64,000 nt of DNA from UBA2030 sp049969475 (GTDB taxonomy: Bacteria > Bacteroidota > Bacteroidia > Bacteroidales > TTA-H9): contig JBMFOU010000007.1 of the NCBI GenBank assembly GCA_049969475.1, positions 53,374-117,373 of the forward strand. The letters are read 5' to 3'. The stretch's first letter is position 1, and every line of letters starts with the position of its first letter. Shown here one piece after another: positions 51,750-61,076 of the stretch. The notes below the pieces were generated by a model, which had not been told where the DNA came from, ran no database searches, and saw nothing but the letters and a program-made list of their open reading frames with translations. The position numbers and the translations under genes are program-made.

Positions 51750-51765
51750 ATGGGAAATTTTCCGG

Positions 51766-51773
51766 CAAATTTA
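51766..51773 (-). promoter_or_regulatory. -7 promoter element of the membrane protein gene
   Basis: TAAATTTG on the minus strand, 16 bases before the ATG at 51749. Confidence 0.5.
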
Positions 51774-51784
51774 TCTTAAAAGAT

Positions 51785-51792
51785 TAGCTTTG
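51785..51792 (+). promoter_or_regulatory. -7 promoter element of the DUF3108 gene
   Basis: TAGCTTTG ending four bases before the ATG at 51797, again predicting a leaderless message. It is divergent from, and 11 bases away from, the minus-strand element. Confidence 0.5.
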
Positions 51793-51796
51793 CGCT

Positions 51797-52564
51797 ATGT
51801 ACAGAAACCTGCTCCTGCTCTGGGTTCTTATTCCTTTCGGCTCGGCATGGAGCCAATGCCAGGGACCCTTAGTTCCATTCTACGATGGAGAAACCATCCG
51901 CATGGAGGTTTACTATCACTGGGGGCCTCTATGGTTACGGGCAGCCCGTGTAGAGCTGAAAACACGGGAGCGTTCGCAGGAAGGAGTTAGAACGTGGGAG
52001 TTTCTGGCTACGGGCCACACACTCCCTTCCTACGATTGGTTTTTTAAGGTGAGAGATACCTTTAAGGCTTCGGTCAGACAGAAAGATTTCAGACCCTTAA
52101 CAGCTCTGCGTAAAACTTCTGAAGGGGGCGCAGAAACTTTTAATCTTTACCAGTTTGATCCCCAAAGAGGACAAATCTTCATTTCTTCCCAAAACCATAA
52201 AAGACCCTTCAAAAAGGAAAAACATACCTTCAAGGGTTGTTTATTCGACTTACTCAGCGGTGCCTATTTCGCCCGCACCTTCGATTATTCCCACCAGGCG
52301 CCCGGACTTAAGATCCCCCTTAACGTTGCCGTTGATGATAAAATTTATGAAGTTTACTTTGAGTTTGAGGGTTACGAAAAAACTTCCCTGCGCGACGGCA
52401 CCACCCGACGGCTCTATCGGTTCTCTGCCCCCACGCTCGAAGGTACCGTTTTCAGAGGCAACGAAAGAATCGTTGTATGGGTTACCGACGACGGACGTAA
52501 CCTTCCGCTTAAAGTAGAGGCAAAAATTCTGGTGGGTTCCGTACAGGCCTTTTGGGTTCCTTGA
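51797..52564 (+). CDS. Exported DUF3108 protein
   Basis: A 255-residue protein with a signal peptide (residues about 1-19, MYRNLLLLWVLIPFGSAWSQ). The mature part matches the DUF3108 layout: YDGETIRMEVYYHWGPLWLRAARVEL-type opening (core GETIRMEVYYHWG), PSYDWFFKVRDTF, and VWVTDDGRNLPLKVEAK at the end. The family is beta-rich, periplasmic and of unknown function. Confidence 0.85.
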   Translation: MYRNLLLLWVLIPFGSAWSQCQGPLVPFYDGETIRMEVYYHWGPLWLRAARVELKTRERSQEGVRTWEFLATGHTLPSYDWFFKVRDTFKASVRQKDFRPLTALRKTSEGGAETFNLYQFDPQRGQIFISSQNHKRPFKKEKHTFKGCLFDLLSGAYFARTFDYSHQAPGLKIPLNVAVDDKIYEVYFEFEGYEKTSLRDGTTRRLYRFSAPTLEGTVFRGNERIVVWVTDDGRNLPLKVEAKILVGSVQAFWVP

Positions 52565-52567
52565 ACA

Positions 52568-53521
52568 TCAAAAACACTGTCGGGCAATTTGATACACATT
52601 GTCGGATTTACCCATGGTATAAAAATGCACGGCAGGTGCTCCGGCCACAATCAATTCACGGGTTTGCTGTATAGCCCACTCAATACCCACCTGACGAACC
52701 TGCTGGTTATCAGTACATCTTTCCAATTCCCTTACCAGTTCATCCGGAAGATCGATACCAAAGGTACGGGGTAAGATGGATAAATGCTGACGGACAGAAA
52801 TAGGTTTAAGCCCTGGAATAATGGGTACATCAATTCCTGATTGTCGGCATTTCTCCACAAATGCAAAGTAGTGACGATTGTCGAAAAACATCTGGGTCAC
52901 AATGTAGGAAGCGCCAGCATCTACCTTCATCTTCAGGTAGCGAATATCGGAGTCGAAATTAGGAGCCTCAGGATGCTTTTCCGGATAGCCAGCTACTCCC
53001 ACACAGAAATTCGTTGGGGTACTGTTCTTCAACTCCTCATCGAGATAGCGACCCTGGTTCATGGCTACAATCTGTTTTACCAGATCGAGGGTGTGCGCAT
53101 GGCCATCCGGTTCAGGAATGAAAACCTTCTGGGAACGCTCAGGGTCGCCACGTACAGCCAGCACATTGTGTATACCCAGAAAATGCAAGTCGATAAGGGC
53201 ATTTTCAGTCTCTTCTTTACTGAACCCTCCACATATTATATGTGGAACTACGGCTACTTTGCATCTATATTGCAGAGCAGCCGAAATACCTACTGTTCCA
53301 GGGCGCTTACGCACCACCTTTTTCTCGAGCAAACCATTCCCCCGATCTTTATAAAATACCTCTTCCTGGTGATAGGTAACATTGATGTAGGGCGGGTTAA
53401 ACTCGAGCAAAGGCTCTATCGATTTGTATAAATCCTCGAATGAACCGCCTTTGAGCGGAGGTAAAATTTCAAAAGAAAAGAGTGTTTTCTTTGTTTGGGA
53501 AAGAATTTGTGAGATATGCAT
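52568..53521 (-). CDS. metF: 5,10-methylenetetrahydrofolate reductase
   Basis: A 317-residue FAD-containing TIM-barrel enzyme that makes 5-methyltetrahydrofolate, the methyl donor for MetH. Signatures: FSFEILPPLKGGSF with the catalytic Glu, VLAVRGDPE, and GASYIVTQMFFDN. It starts one base after the metH stop, so the two form an operon controlled by the SAM-I riboswitch upstream of metH. Confidence 0.96.
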   Translation of the reverse strand: MHISQILSQTKKTLFSFEILPPLKGGSFEDLYKSIEPLLEFNPPYINVTYHQEEVFYKDRGNGLLEKKVVRKRPGTVGISAALQYRCKVAVVPHIICGGFSKEETENALIDLHFLGIHNVLAVRGDPERSQKVFIPEPDGHAHTLDLVKQIVAMNQGRYLDEELKNSTPTNFCVGVAGYPEKHPEAPNFDSDIRYLKMKVDAGASYIVTQMFFDNRHYFAFVEKCRQSGIDVPIIPGLKPISVRQHLSILPRTFGIDLPDELVRELERCTDNQQVRQVGIEWAIQQTRELIVAGAPAVHFYTMGKSDNVYQIARQCF

Positions 53522-53522
53522 T

Positions 53523-56500
53523 TCATTGTGAATTTCGGGGTGAATAATTCAGGTAAGGACCCAGGAGTTTCTCAACCTCAACCACGGAGATGCCTTTGCG
53601 GGACGCATAATCTTCCACCTGATCAAGTCCTATTTTTCCAACCGCAAAATACTGTGATTGAGCATGGGCAAAGTAGTAGCCTGAAACGGAAGCTGCGGGA
53701 ACCATCATGTAGCTTTCGGTAAGGGTAATGCCCGCTGCGCGGGGTGCATCCAGTAATTGAAAAAGGGTGGCTTTTTCGCTATGTTCCGGACAGGCAGGGT
53801 ATCCCGGAGCCGGTCGTATGCCCCTGTACTCTTCTTTAAGTATTTGTTCGATGGTAAGATTTTCGTCGGGAGCATAAGCCCAAAATTCCTTGCGAATACG
53901 CCAATGCAGCTGTTCGGCAAAAGCCTCGGCCAGCCGGTCAGCCAATATTTTGAGCATGATGGCTGAGTAATCATCGTTTCGCGATTCAAAAAACCTCAGT
54001 CTTTCCTCAATGCCATGCCCCGCCGTTACGGCAAAGCCACCCATATAATCACTCACACCCTCTCCTGAGGGAGCCACAAAATCACTCAGACACAAATTGG
54101 GATACCCCTCGGGCTTTCTTTCCTGGTTCCGGAGGAAATGCAGAGTAGCGGCTTTTTGTTTTTTATGGGGATCGTGGAAAACCTCCACGCTGTCGCCAAT
54201 AGAATGGGCCGGAAGGATGAAAAATACACCGGCTGCCTGCAACCATTGTCCCTTGATGATCTCGTCGAGCATTTTCCGGGCATCTGCATAAAGTTTACGA
54301 GCTTCATTACCCTTAACCGGATCATTAAATAAAGCCGGAAACTTTCCATTCAATCGCCAGGCATGAAAAAAGAAAGTCCAGTCTATGAAATCAGCCAAAA
54401 GAGCCAGGTCGTAGGTAGAAAATGATTTTACTCCTAAAAAATGAGGTGTATCAGGCTTTACTTTCCTCCAGTCAGGATTGAAAGCATTTGCACGGGCCTC
54501 GGTTAGGCTTAGATAGTTTTTATCTGTACTTCCTTCCCGGTAGCGCTCGCGCAGGGCCTGATAGCGGGCATCTATTTCCCTGGTGAACTGGTTATTATCC
54601 TGGGGAGAAATGAGTTTTCCAACCACCTGTACGGCCAGGGAGGCATCGCGTACGTGAATAACCGGTGCCTTACGGGCTGGCGCAATGCGCAAGGCAGTAT
54701 GCAACTCGCTGGTGGTGGCCCCACCAATCAGCAAAGGCATCTTTAAATCTTGTTTCTCCATTTCCTGGGCCACATGCACCATTTCATCCAGCGAAGGGGT
54801 TATCAGTCCGCTCAGCCCCACAATATCCACCTTCTCGCTGAGGGCTACTTCGAGGATGGTCTTGGTCGGGACCATTACCCCCAGGTCAATCACCTCGAAA
54901 TTATTGCAAGAGAGCACCACTTTTACAATATTTTTCCCGATATCGTGCACATCGCCCTTCACGGTAGCCAGTAGTACTTTTCCGGCAGCAGCCGGCTGAC
55001 GACCTCCCGCTTTCTTCTCAGCCTCGATGTATGGAGTAAGCCAGGCAACGGCCTTTTTCATTACACGAGCACTTTTTATAACCTGAGGGAGAAACATGCG
55101 GCCGCTACCAAACAGGTCGCCCACTTCATTCATTCCTTCCATCAAGGGGCCTTCAATAATACTGAGGGCAGAGGGGAAAAGGGGTAGTGCCTCAGCCAGG
55201 TCTGCCTCGATGTAATCGGCAATCCCTCTCACCAAAGCTTCCTTAAGTCGCTCTACCGCAGGTTTTTTACGCCAGAGCGGTTCGTGGCTTTCTCCCTCCG
55301 CAGCACCTTCATCGCTCATCTGACGAGCATATATCAGCAAACGCTCGGTGGCATCGCGCCTGCGGTTAAGTACCAGGTCTTCAGCCAAAGTAAGCAAAGG
55401 CTCCCCTATCTCGTCATAAACCGGTATATCTCCAGCATTGACTATACCCATATCGAGCCCTGCACGGATGGCATGGTAAAGAAAAACAGAATGTATGGCC
55501 TGCCGTATTTTGTCATTACCCCTGAAACTGAACGAAAGGTTGCTTATACCCCCACTGGTTCGTGCATGAGGCAGATGTGTCTTAATCCATTCCACGGCAC
55601 GAATAAAATCAACCGCATAATTATTATGCTCGTCCATACCCGTACCGATAGCCAACACATTGGGGTCGAAAATGATATCCCAGGGAGGGAAATCCACGAG
55701 GTTCACCAAAATATTATAAGCTCTCCGACACACCTCAATGCGTCGCTCAAAGGTATCGGCCTGACCTTTCTCATCGAAAGCCATAACTACTACGGCTGCT
55801 CCGTATTTGCGAATCTGGCGGGCATGTTCTATAAAAACTTCTTCTCCTTCCTTCAGGCTAATAGAATTGACGATGCATTTACCCTGTAGGCATTTCAGGC
55901 CCGCCTCAATAACGCTCCACTTCGAAGAGTCTATCATAATGGGGATGCGCGCAATATCGGGGTCTGCCATCAGGTAGTTGAGAAAGGTAACCATGGCTTT
56001 TTCAGCATCTATCAGGGCATCGTCCATATTGACATCGAGAACCTGAGCCCCATTTTCTACCTGTTGCCGGGCTACACTGAGCGCTTCCTCGTATTTTTCT
56101 TCCCGAATAAGCCGGGCAAATTTCTTTGAACCGCTTACATTGGTTCGTTCTCCGATATTAATAAAATTACTTCCCGGGAATTGCACCAAGGGTTCGAGCC
56201 CGCTCAAGGCCAGCCTGGGAGTATCGCCGCTGGGACGGTGGGGCCTTTGGCCTTTCACCATACGAGCCAACTCACGAATGTGCTCAGGGGTTGTACCGCA
56301 GCATCCTCCTATGATGTTAACATGCTGGCCTTTAACCAAAGGCTGAAGCTCCGTGGCCATCTGATGGGGCGTCTCATCATAGCCACCCATCTCGTTGGGC
56401 AGGCCCGCATTAGGATAAACACTCACATAAAAAGGTGCTTTACGGGCAAGCTCCTCCACCCAGGGCCTAATTTGACGGGCACCCAAAGCACAGTTGAAAC

Positions 56501-57254
56501 CCACACTGAGCAACTCCCCATGCGACAAAGAAATGAGAAAAGCTTCCGGAGTTTGCCCGGAGAGAGTGCGACCGCTGGCATCGGTAATAGTCCCGGAAAT
56601 CATAATAGGAAACTTGCGTGTCTGTCCGTTAGCGGTCAGCAGGATGCCTTTTCCCTTTGCTTCCAGCACATCATTACATGCCATAAGGGCCGCCTTGGCA
56701 TTCAACGTATCGAAAATAGTCTCGATAAGCAGAATATCTACCCCACCATCCAGAAGACCCTCAGCCTGGCTATAATAGGCCTGATACATCTGGTCGAAAG
56801 TTACGGCACGGTAGCCGGGATTGGAGACATCGGGCGAAAGGGAAAGAGTTTTGTTGGTAGGACCCAGGGCTCCGGCCACAAAACGGGGCTTATGGGGCGT
56901 CGTCCTGCTCCAAACTTCGGCTGCCTCACGGGCCAGACGCGCCGCTGCCACGTTTATCTCGTAAACCAAATCCTCCAGTCCATAATCCGCCTGCGATATC
57001 GCATTGGCATTGAAGGTGTTTGTCTCAATAATGTCAGCCCCTGCTTCAAGGTAGGCTTCGTGAATTTCACGAATGACGTCCGGCCGGTTCAGGCAGAGAA
57101 TATCATTGTTGCCTTTCAGGTCTACCGGATGATTCTTAAAACGTTCACCCCGATACGACTGCTCATCGAGCCCATAGCGCTGAATCATGGTACCCATGGC
57201 TCCGTCGAGCACCAGAATACGTTTTTCTATTTCGTCGTAAATCGTTTGTCTCAT
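53523..57254 (-). CDS. metH: Cobalamin-dependent methionine synthase
   Basis: A full-length 1243-residue enzyme that transfers the methyl of 5-methyltetrahydrofolate to homocysteine through cobalamin. Four modules are present: homocysteine/zinc domain (GFNCALGARQ, and C318/C319 in GGCCGTTPEH); pterin domain (FINIGERTNVSGSKKF); cobalamin domain with H770 in GDVHDIGKN; and the C-terminal reactivation domain with its SAM site (RPAPGYPACPEH). The organism therefore needs cobalamin. Expression is governed by the SAM-I riboswitch at 57370-57468. Confidence 0.97.
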   Translation of the reverse strand: MRQTIYDEIEKRILVLDGAMGTMIQRYGLDEQSYRGERFKNHPVDLKGNNDILCLNRPDVIREIHEAYLEAGADIIETNTFNANAISQADYGLEDLVYEINVAAARLAREAAEVWSRTTPHKPRFVAGALGPTNKTLSLSPDVSNPGYRAVTFDQMYQAYYSQAEGLLDGGVDILLIETIFDTLNAKAALMACNDVLEAKGKGILLTANGQTRKFPIMISGTITDASGRTLSGQTPEAFLISLSHGELLSVGFNCALGARQIRPWVEELARKAPFYVSVYPNAGLPNEMGGYDETPHQMATELQPLVKGQHVNIIGGCCGTTPEHIRELARMVKGQRPHRPSGDTPRLALSGLEPLVQFPGSNFINIGERTNVSGSKKFARLIREEKYEEALSVARQQVENGAQVLDVNMDDALIDAEKAMVTFLNYLMADPDIARIPIMIDSSKWSVIEAGLKCLQGKCIVNSISLKEGEEVFIEHARQIRKYGAAVVVMAFDEKGQADTFERRIEVCRRAYNILVNLVDFPPWDIIFDPNVLAIGTGMDEHNNYAVDFIRAVEWIKTHLPHARTSGGISNLSFSFRGNDKIRQAIHSVFLYHAIRAGLDMGIVNAGDIPVYDEIGEPLLTLAEDLVLNRRRDATERLLIYARQMSDEGAAEGESHEPLWRKKPAVERLKEALVRGIADYIEADLAEALPLFPSALSIIEGPLMEGMNEVGDLFGSGRMFLPQVIKSARVMKKAVAWLTPYIEAEKKAGGRQPAAAGKVLLATVKGDVHDIGKNIVKVVLSCNNFEVIDLGVMVPTKTILEVALSEKVDIVGLSGLITPSLDEMVHVAQEMEKQDLKMPLLIGGATTSELHTALRIAPARKAPVIHVRDASLAVQVVGKLISPQDNNQFTREIDARYQALRERYREGSTDKNYLSLTEARANAFNPDWRKVKPDTPHFLGVKSFSTYDLALLADFIDWTFFFHAWRLNGKFPALFNDPVKGNEARKLYADARKMLDEIIKGQWLQAAGVFFILPAHSIGDSVEVFHDPHKKQKAATLHFLRNQERKPEGYPNLCLSDFVAPSGEGVSDYMGGFAVTAGHGIEERLRFFESRNDDYSAIMLKILADRLAEAFAEQLHWRIRKEFWAYAPDENLTIEQILKEEYRGIRPAPGYPACPEHSEKATLFQLLDAPRAAGITLTESYMMVPAASVSGYYFAHAQSQYFAVGKIGLDQVEDYASRKGISVVEVEKLLGPYLNYSPRNSQ

Positions 57255-57306
57255 AAAAGAATCGATTTAAAAGGTTCTGGGAAGAGGGAACCGCCCTGCA
57301 CAAAAC

Positions 57307-57336
57307 AAAAAAACCCGCCGGATAAGTCCGGCAGGC
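57307..57336 (-). terminator. SAM-controlled intrinsic terminator of metH
   Basis: On the minus strand CCTGCCGGA and TCCGGCGGG form nine pairs (one G-T) around CTTA, followed by seven U residues. It lies 34 bases after the riboswitch P1 helix and is the expression platform; see the riboswitch entry for the competing antiterminator. Confidence 0.85.
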
Positions 57337-57369
57337 TTTATGAATTTTATTGCGATTCAGTAACCTCCG

Positions 57370-57468
57370 GCTTATCTTCCCTGCATAAGCAGGCAGGAAT
57401 TGGCACCTTGCCCAAGGGCAGGTTGCCAAGGTTTCACAGGGCCGTTCCCTCCACCTTTCTGGATAAGC
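57370..57468 (-). promoter_or_regulatory. SAM-I (S-box) riboswitch controlling metH-metF
   Basis: On the minus strand the S-box core is readable: AGAAAGGTGGAGGGAACGGC, then CCTGTGAAACC, TTGGCAACC, GGTGCCAATTCC, and closing GATAAG. P1 pairs GCTTATC (57462-57468) with GATAAGC (57370-57376). The 3' strand of P1 (GATAAGCCGGAGG) can instead pair with CCTGCCGGACTTATC, the left arm and loop of the terminator. SAM binding therefore frees the terminator and turns the operon off, while low SAM lets the antiterminator form. Confidence 0.95.
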
Positions 57469-57490
57469 GTTAAGCAAAAGAACTTTTGTG

Positions 57491-57498
57491 CAAAGATA
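57491..57498 (-). promoter_or_regulatory. -7 promoter element of the riboswitch-metH-metF transcript
   Basis: TATCTTTG on the minus strand, 22 bases before the riboswitch P1 helix; transcription would start near 57485. A TTG lies 17 bases further upstream (57516-57518). Confidence 0.65.
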
Positions 57499-57876
57499 GT
57501 ACAGATACCTTATTGCAACAGAAATTCAGGCATTAAGTTCATTTCCCAATGCATAAATAACTTTAAGTTTTTTAACAACAACTTTTGTGGCCCCCTCCTA
57601 TCCATCAGTTTAAATAGTTGATTATGTCCGAAGTATATTCCTCCATCCCATCTTTTTCTTCAATCTCAAAATACTTGTGTTGAGGAATAAATCCTAAAAG
57701 TTCGAAAACGTATTAAATCTTCTGGAAAACCCCTTCCCTGGTTAATTTTACGGTAATGCATGTGCATTCCCCATATAGAAACAATTCTTTCAATGTATAC
57801 CGAAAACACATCGAAAACGGGTAAATCATTAATTGTTAATTTTTTTGCCATCCAGTTTCAGAAATATGATAAGGAT
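57499..57876. other. Intergenic stretch between metH and GH57 promoters
   Basis: About 380 AT-rich bases. No conserved RNA or convincing gene was seen; a minus-strand frame of 61 codons (57666-57851) lacks supporting signals. Confidence 0.5.
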
Positions 57877-57897
57877 TATTTTTGCGAAAATTCGCAA
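57877..57897 (+). promoter_or_regulatory. -7 element and overlapping palindrome before the GH57 gene
   Basis: TATTTTTG (57877-57884) is the promoter element. Overlapping it is TTGCGAA-AA-TTCGCAA (57882-57897), a dyad with perfect seven-base arms that would cover the transcription start. The ATG follows at 57901. A repressor-binding site is a reasonable inference. Confidence 0.55.
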
Positions 57898-57900
57898 TAA

Positions 57901-60900
57901 ATGCAAAGGTTAAGCAATAGTTTATTTTTCCTCTTTCTCTTTGCCTTGTTGGTGTGGCATAAGGTTATAGGCCAGGTGCACACTTCCTATCTATGGCACC
58001 TTGAACAACCCATATACTGGCCGGAGGTAAGCCAATGGGAACCCTTGCGCATGCAATATGCCTGGGAATCGCAGTGGCTGAAATGGAACAACGGCAACTG
58101 GTACAGCGACGGCAAACAGCATCCTTTGAATAACATCCAGGAAATTTTCAGCAACGATGACCGCAAGGCCGTTTATCAATATCGGGCCAAAGACGCAGTG
58201 CAATCGCTCCTGAGTTTTCCTGAAGCTGGGGCCCAGGTTAATTATTCCGGATGCCTTATCTACAATGTAAACAGTCTGGCCAATGCAGGGCTGTGGGGAT
58301 ATAGTAGCGGATGGCAAAACAACTTCGTAACCGCGCGCGGATGGAATACCCAGGGAGGGAAGCCTCGCATGGATATCACTGGATTTACCATGCACCATGC
58401 CCTGGCACCTCTCCTCAGCGATAGGGTTTTCCGTAAACAATTGCAAGCGCATAAATATATCTACGGTCTTACTTTTGGGAATAATCCCGTCTATTCTAAA
58501 GGTTACTGGCCAGCCGAGTGTGCCTTCAGTGAGAGAAATATAAAGGTTTTGGCTGAGGAAGGATTTGAATGGAGTGTGATAGCCAACAGTCATCTGGCCC
58601 GCACGCTAGCCGATTATCCCCTGAATTTCGGCACCAGCGGTTGCAATATCGACCCGCCCAACAAGGCGGATGTTGTAAGTACCACCGGCAATCATTGGTG
58701 GAGCGGACAGATTGATGGCCGTGGGGGTACTTTTGCTGCTCCCTACTGCTACCAGGCCCATAAAGCCCAATATGTGGACCCTGCCACGGGCCTGGAATTT
58801 AAAATCACGGTGGTTCCCATGTGCGATGTGCTGAGTTATAAAAACGGTTATGCCATGATGGGTACGGGAGAAATCGATCAGTACATAGCTCCCTATAACA
58901 ACAATGCGCAACCCAGTATCGTGCTAATGGCCCACGATGGCGACAATGCCTGGGGAGGAGGATACGATTACTACATGAACTCCGTACCTCAATTTGCAGC
59001 TGCCGCCACATCTAAAGGCTATGTGCCTACTACCATACAGCAATTTCTTACCAATCATCCTGTTCCGGAAAATGATATAGTCCATGTAGAAGACGGAGCC
59101 TGGGTGAATGCAGAAAACGATTGGGGGCATCCGCAATTTATCAACTGGTTGTGGCCCATGAAAACCAGCAACCACCAGTTCAATCCCAACGGATGGACAG
59201 AAGATGCGCGCAACTGGGCAGTTCTGGTAGCAGCCGAAAATCGCGTACTCACTGCCGAAGACCTGAGCGGAAACCTCAACATAGCAGACATTGTCTATCC
59301 CACAGCCTCATCGCCTTTGGCAGCGCAAGCGTGGCACTTTTTACTTCCGGCCTATAATAGTGGGTATATGTATTATGGCACCTCCCTCGATATGGAAGTA
59401 AAACAATCCCTTGCATGCAATAAAGCAACAGCCCTGGCCGACCAGGTCATTCAGGCTCATGCAGGGGCCGACAATACGCCACCATCCGTATTTATTCCCC
59501 AGCGCTGGCCCTACAATCCCGGGGGCACAGGATTTGGGCCCACGTATGGTTACCAACAGATTCAAAATCCTAAAAACTTCTTTGTGTGGACCTTTGCCTA
59601 CGATGTCTCCGGACTTCAGTCGGTAACGCTGAAATACCGGGTAGATAACGACGGGGTAAATCCCTTGACTGACAACGACAACGACACCTATGCCGGAGGG
59701 CCCGGCGTGGGACCCTGGCAAAGCAAAACCATGACGGAAAGAATTTTTCCGGCAGGCAATGTTACCAACAATCCCGACATTGACTTTTTCATTATGCCAA
59801 ATTATATTGCGAACGAATATTATACAGAAGTCACGGGATTTGATGAGCAACTGGTAGATTATTATGTAGAAGCGGTGGACGGAAAGGGAAATGTTTTCCG
59901 CACTCCCATACAACATGTTTACGTAGGTAAAACAGCAACACCCGGGGGTGGTGGAGGTGGAGGAGGCGGCACCGGTGGAGATGTCACCTGGAGTCCCGAA
60001 ACACCCACTAAAGATCAAATCATTACCATAACGGTAAGCAATCCGGGAAAAACAGCCAAGCTTCACTGGGGCGTGCGTACTCAGGGTCAAAACTGGCAGA
60101 AACCCATCGCTGCATACCAGCCCACAGGAAGCATCCTCTGGAACGGTACAGGACCTGCCGTTGAGACGCCATTTGGAGCTCCTGCAGCCAATGGAGATAT
60201 TCATATTCAGTTGGGTCCGTTTAATAATCCCAGCCAGGAAGTAGAAGCCATCAACTTTGTCATTCATTTCGATGACAACACCTGGAACAACAACAATGGC
60301 CAGGATTTTTATGTTCCCATAAGCGATAGCAGCGGCGGGGGAGGCGGTGGAGGTGGAGGCACCGGAGTGGAAAACGTAACCTGGGCTCCTTCGGCTCCCA
60401 CTGTAAATGACAGCATCACTGTTACCGTAGAATATGCCCACAAATCAGCCTGGTTGCATTGGGGAGTAAGTGTAGAGGGGCAAAACTGGCAACAACCCAT
60501 TGTAGCCTATTGGCCTCCTGCCTCAAACCTATTCAATGGAACAGGTCCGGCCGTTGAAAGCCCTTTTTCTGCACCCGACAACAACGGCCATATTAAAATT
60601 AAGTTAGGGCCGTTCAATCAACCGACTCAACAAGTGCAAGGGATTGATTTTGTGATACATTACTTCGATAACACCTGGAACAATAACGGAGGGGCTGATT
60701 ATCATATCCCCTTGCTACCTGCCGGACCAGGAGGTATTGAAAACCAAACAGAGAGCAAATATAATCTGTATCCCAACCCCGCCCGGGACTTTACTACCCT
60801 AACCCGGCGAACCCTGTTTGGGAAAAATATCCGAGTGGTTTTGAAATCCATTACAGGAAATGAAATTCAATCATGGACAATGGATAATGAAAAATTGACC

Positions 60901-60993
60901 TTTCCTACAACCCATCTGCACTCAGGGCTTTACTTCCTTTATGTAATTCCGGAAAACGACGCTATGGAAGTTATCAGGCTGATAGTTCCTTAA
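57901..60993 (+). CDS. Secreted GH57-like glycoside hydrolase with two binding modules and T9SS tail
   Basis: A 1030-residue exported protein. Signal peptide residues 1-25. The catalytic part (about 26-450) carries GH57-like motifs: GYWPAECAFSERN with putative nucleophile E206, and AHDGDNAWGGG with D346/D348. Two glycine runs (near 681 and 810) separate two homologous beta-modules of about 110 residues (both with LHWGV, GQNWQ and TWNNN), probably carbohydrate-binding. The final 85 residues form a type A T9SS sorting domain (YNLYPNPARD near the start, LHSGLYFLYV near the end). GH57 enzymes act on alpha-glucans; the substrate here is inferred. Confidence 0.85.
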   Translation: MQRLSNSLFFLFLFALLVWHKVIGQVHTSYLWHLEQPIYWPEVSQWEPLRMQYAWESQWLKWNNGNWYSDGKQHPLNNIQEIFSNDDRKAVYQYRAKDAVQSLLSFPEAGAQVNYSGCLIYNVNSLANAGLWGYSSGWQNNFVTARGWNTQGGKPRMDITGFTMHHALAPLLSDRVFRKQLQAHKYIYGLTFGNNPVYSKGYWPAECAFSERNIKVLAEEGFEWSVIANSHLARTLADYPLNFGTSGCNIDPPNKADVVSTTGNHWWSGQIDGRGGTFAAPYCYQAHKAQYVDPATGLEFKITVVPMCDVLSYKNGYAMMGTGEIDQYIAPYNNNAQPSIVLMAHDGDNAWGGGYDYYMNSVPQFAAAATSKGYVPTTIQQFLTNHPVPENDIVHVEDGAWVNAENDWGHPQFINWLWPMKTSNHQFNPNGWTEDARNWAVLVAAENRVLTAEDLSGNLNIADIVYPTASSPLAAQAWHFLLPAYNSGYMYYGTSLDMEVKQSLACNKATALADQVIQAHAGADNTPPSVFIPQRWPYNPGGTGFGPTYGYQQIQNPKNFFVWTFAYDVSGLQSVTLKYRVDNDGVNPLTDNDNDTYAGGPGVGPWQSKTMTERIFPAGNVTNNPDIDFFIMPNYIANEYYTEVTGFDEQLVDYYVEAVDGKGNVFRTPIQHVYVGKTATPGGGGGGGGGTGGDVTWSPETPTKDQIITITVSNPGKTAKLHWGVRTQGQNWQKPIAAYQPTGSILWNGTGPAVETPFGAPAANGDIHIQLGPFNNPSQEVEAINFVIHFDDNTWNNNNGQDFYVPISDSSGGGGGGGGGTGVENVTWAPSAPTVNDSITVTVEYAHKSAWLHWGVSVEGQNWQQPIVAYWPPASNLFNGTGPAVESPFSAPDNNGHIKIKLGPFNQPTQQVQGIDFVIHYFDNTWNNNGGADYHIPLLPAGPGGIENQTESKYNLYPNPARDFTTLTRRTLFGKNIRVVLKSITGNEIQSWTMDNEKLTFPTTHLHSGLYFLYVIPENDAMEVIRLIVP

Positions 60994-61021
60994 TATCCCT
61001 TCAAGATATGGGGAATAAAAA

Positions 61022-61063
61022 AGGAGGGCAGTTTTACCATGAAATTTGCCCTCCTGATTTTTT
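61022..61063. terminator. Bidirectional terminator between the two T9SS cargo genes
   Basis: Arms AGGAGGGCA and TGCCCTCCT (nine perfect pairs) with a 16-base loop; T-runs follow on the plus strand (GATTTTTTT) and on the minus strand (TTTTTT). Serves both convergent genes. Confidence 0.85.
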
Positions 61064-61076
61064 TATAAGTAACCTC

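Noticed and set aside
56181..57473. 430-codon open frame on the plus strand opposite metH
   Set aside because: It is antisense to the conserved N-terminal domain of metH and to the SAM-I riboswitch, and shows no protein-family signal.
57666..57851. 61-codon minus-strand frame starting MAKKLTINDLPVF
   Set aside because: No promoter element, no neighbour on the same transcript and no recognisable family; AT-rich intergenic sequence can give this by chance. A small gene cannot be fully excluded.
59941..60360. GGN-rich runs that look like microsatellites
   Set aside because: They are in-frame poly-glycine linkers between domains of the GH57 protein.
59341..60441. 366-codon open frame opposite the GH57 gene
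   Set aside because: Antisense to a well-supported secreted enzyme; no family motif, and composition is explained by the Gly-rich linker codons.
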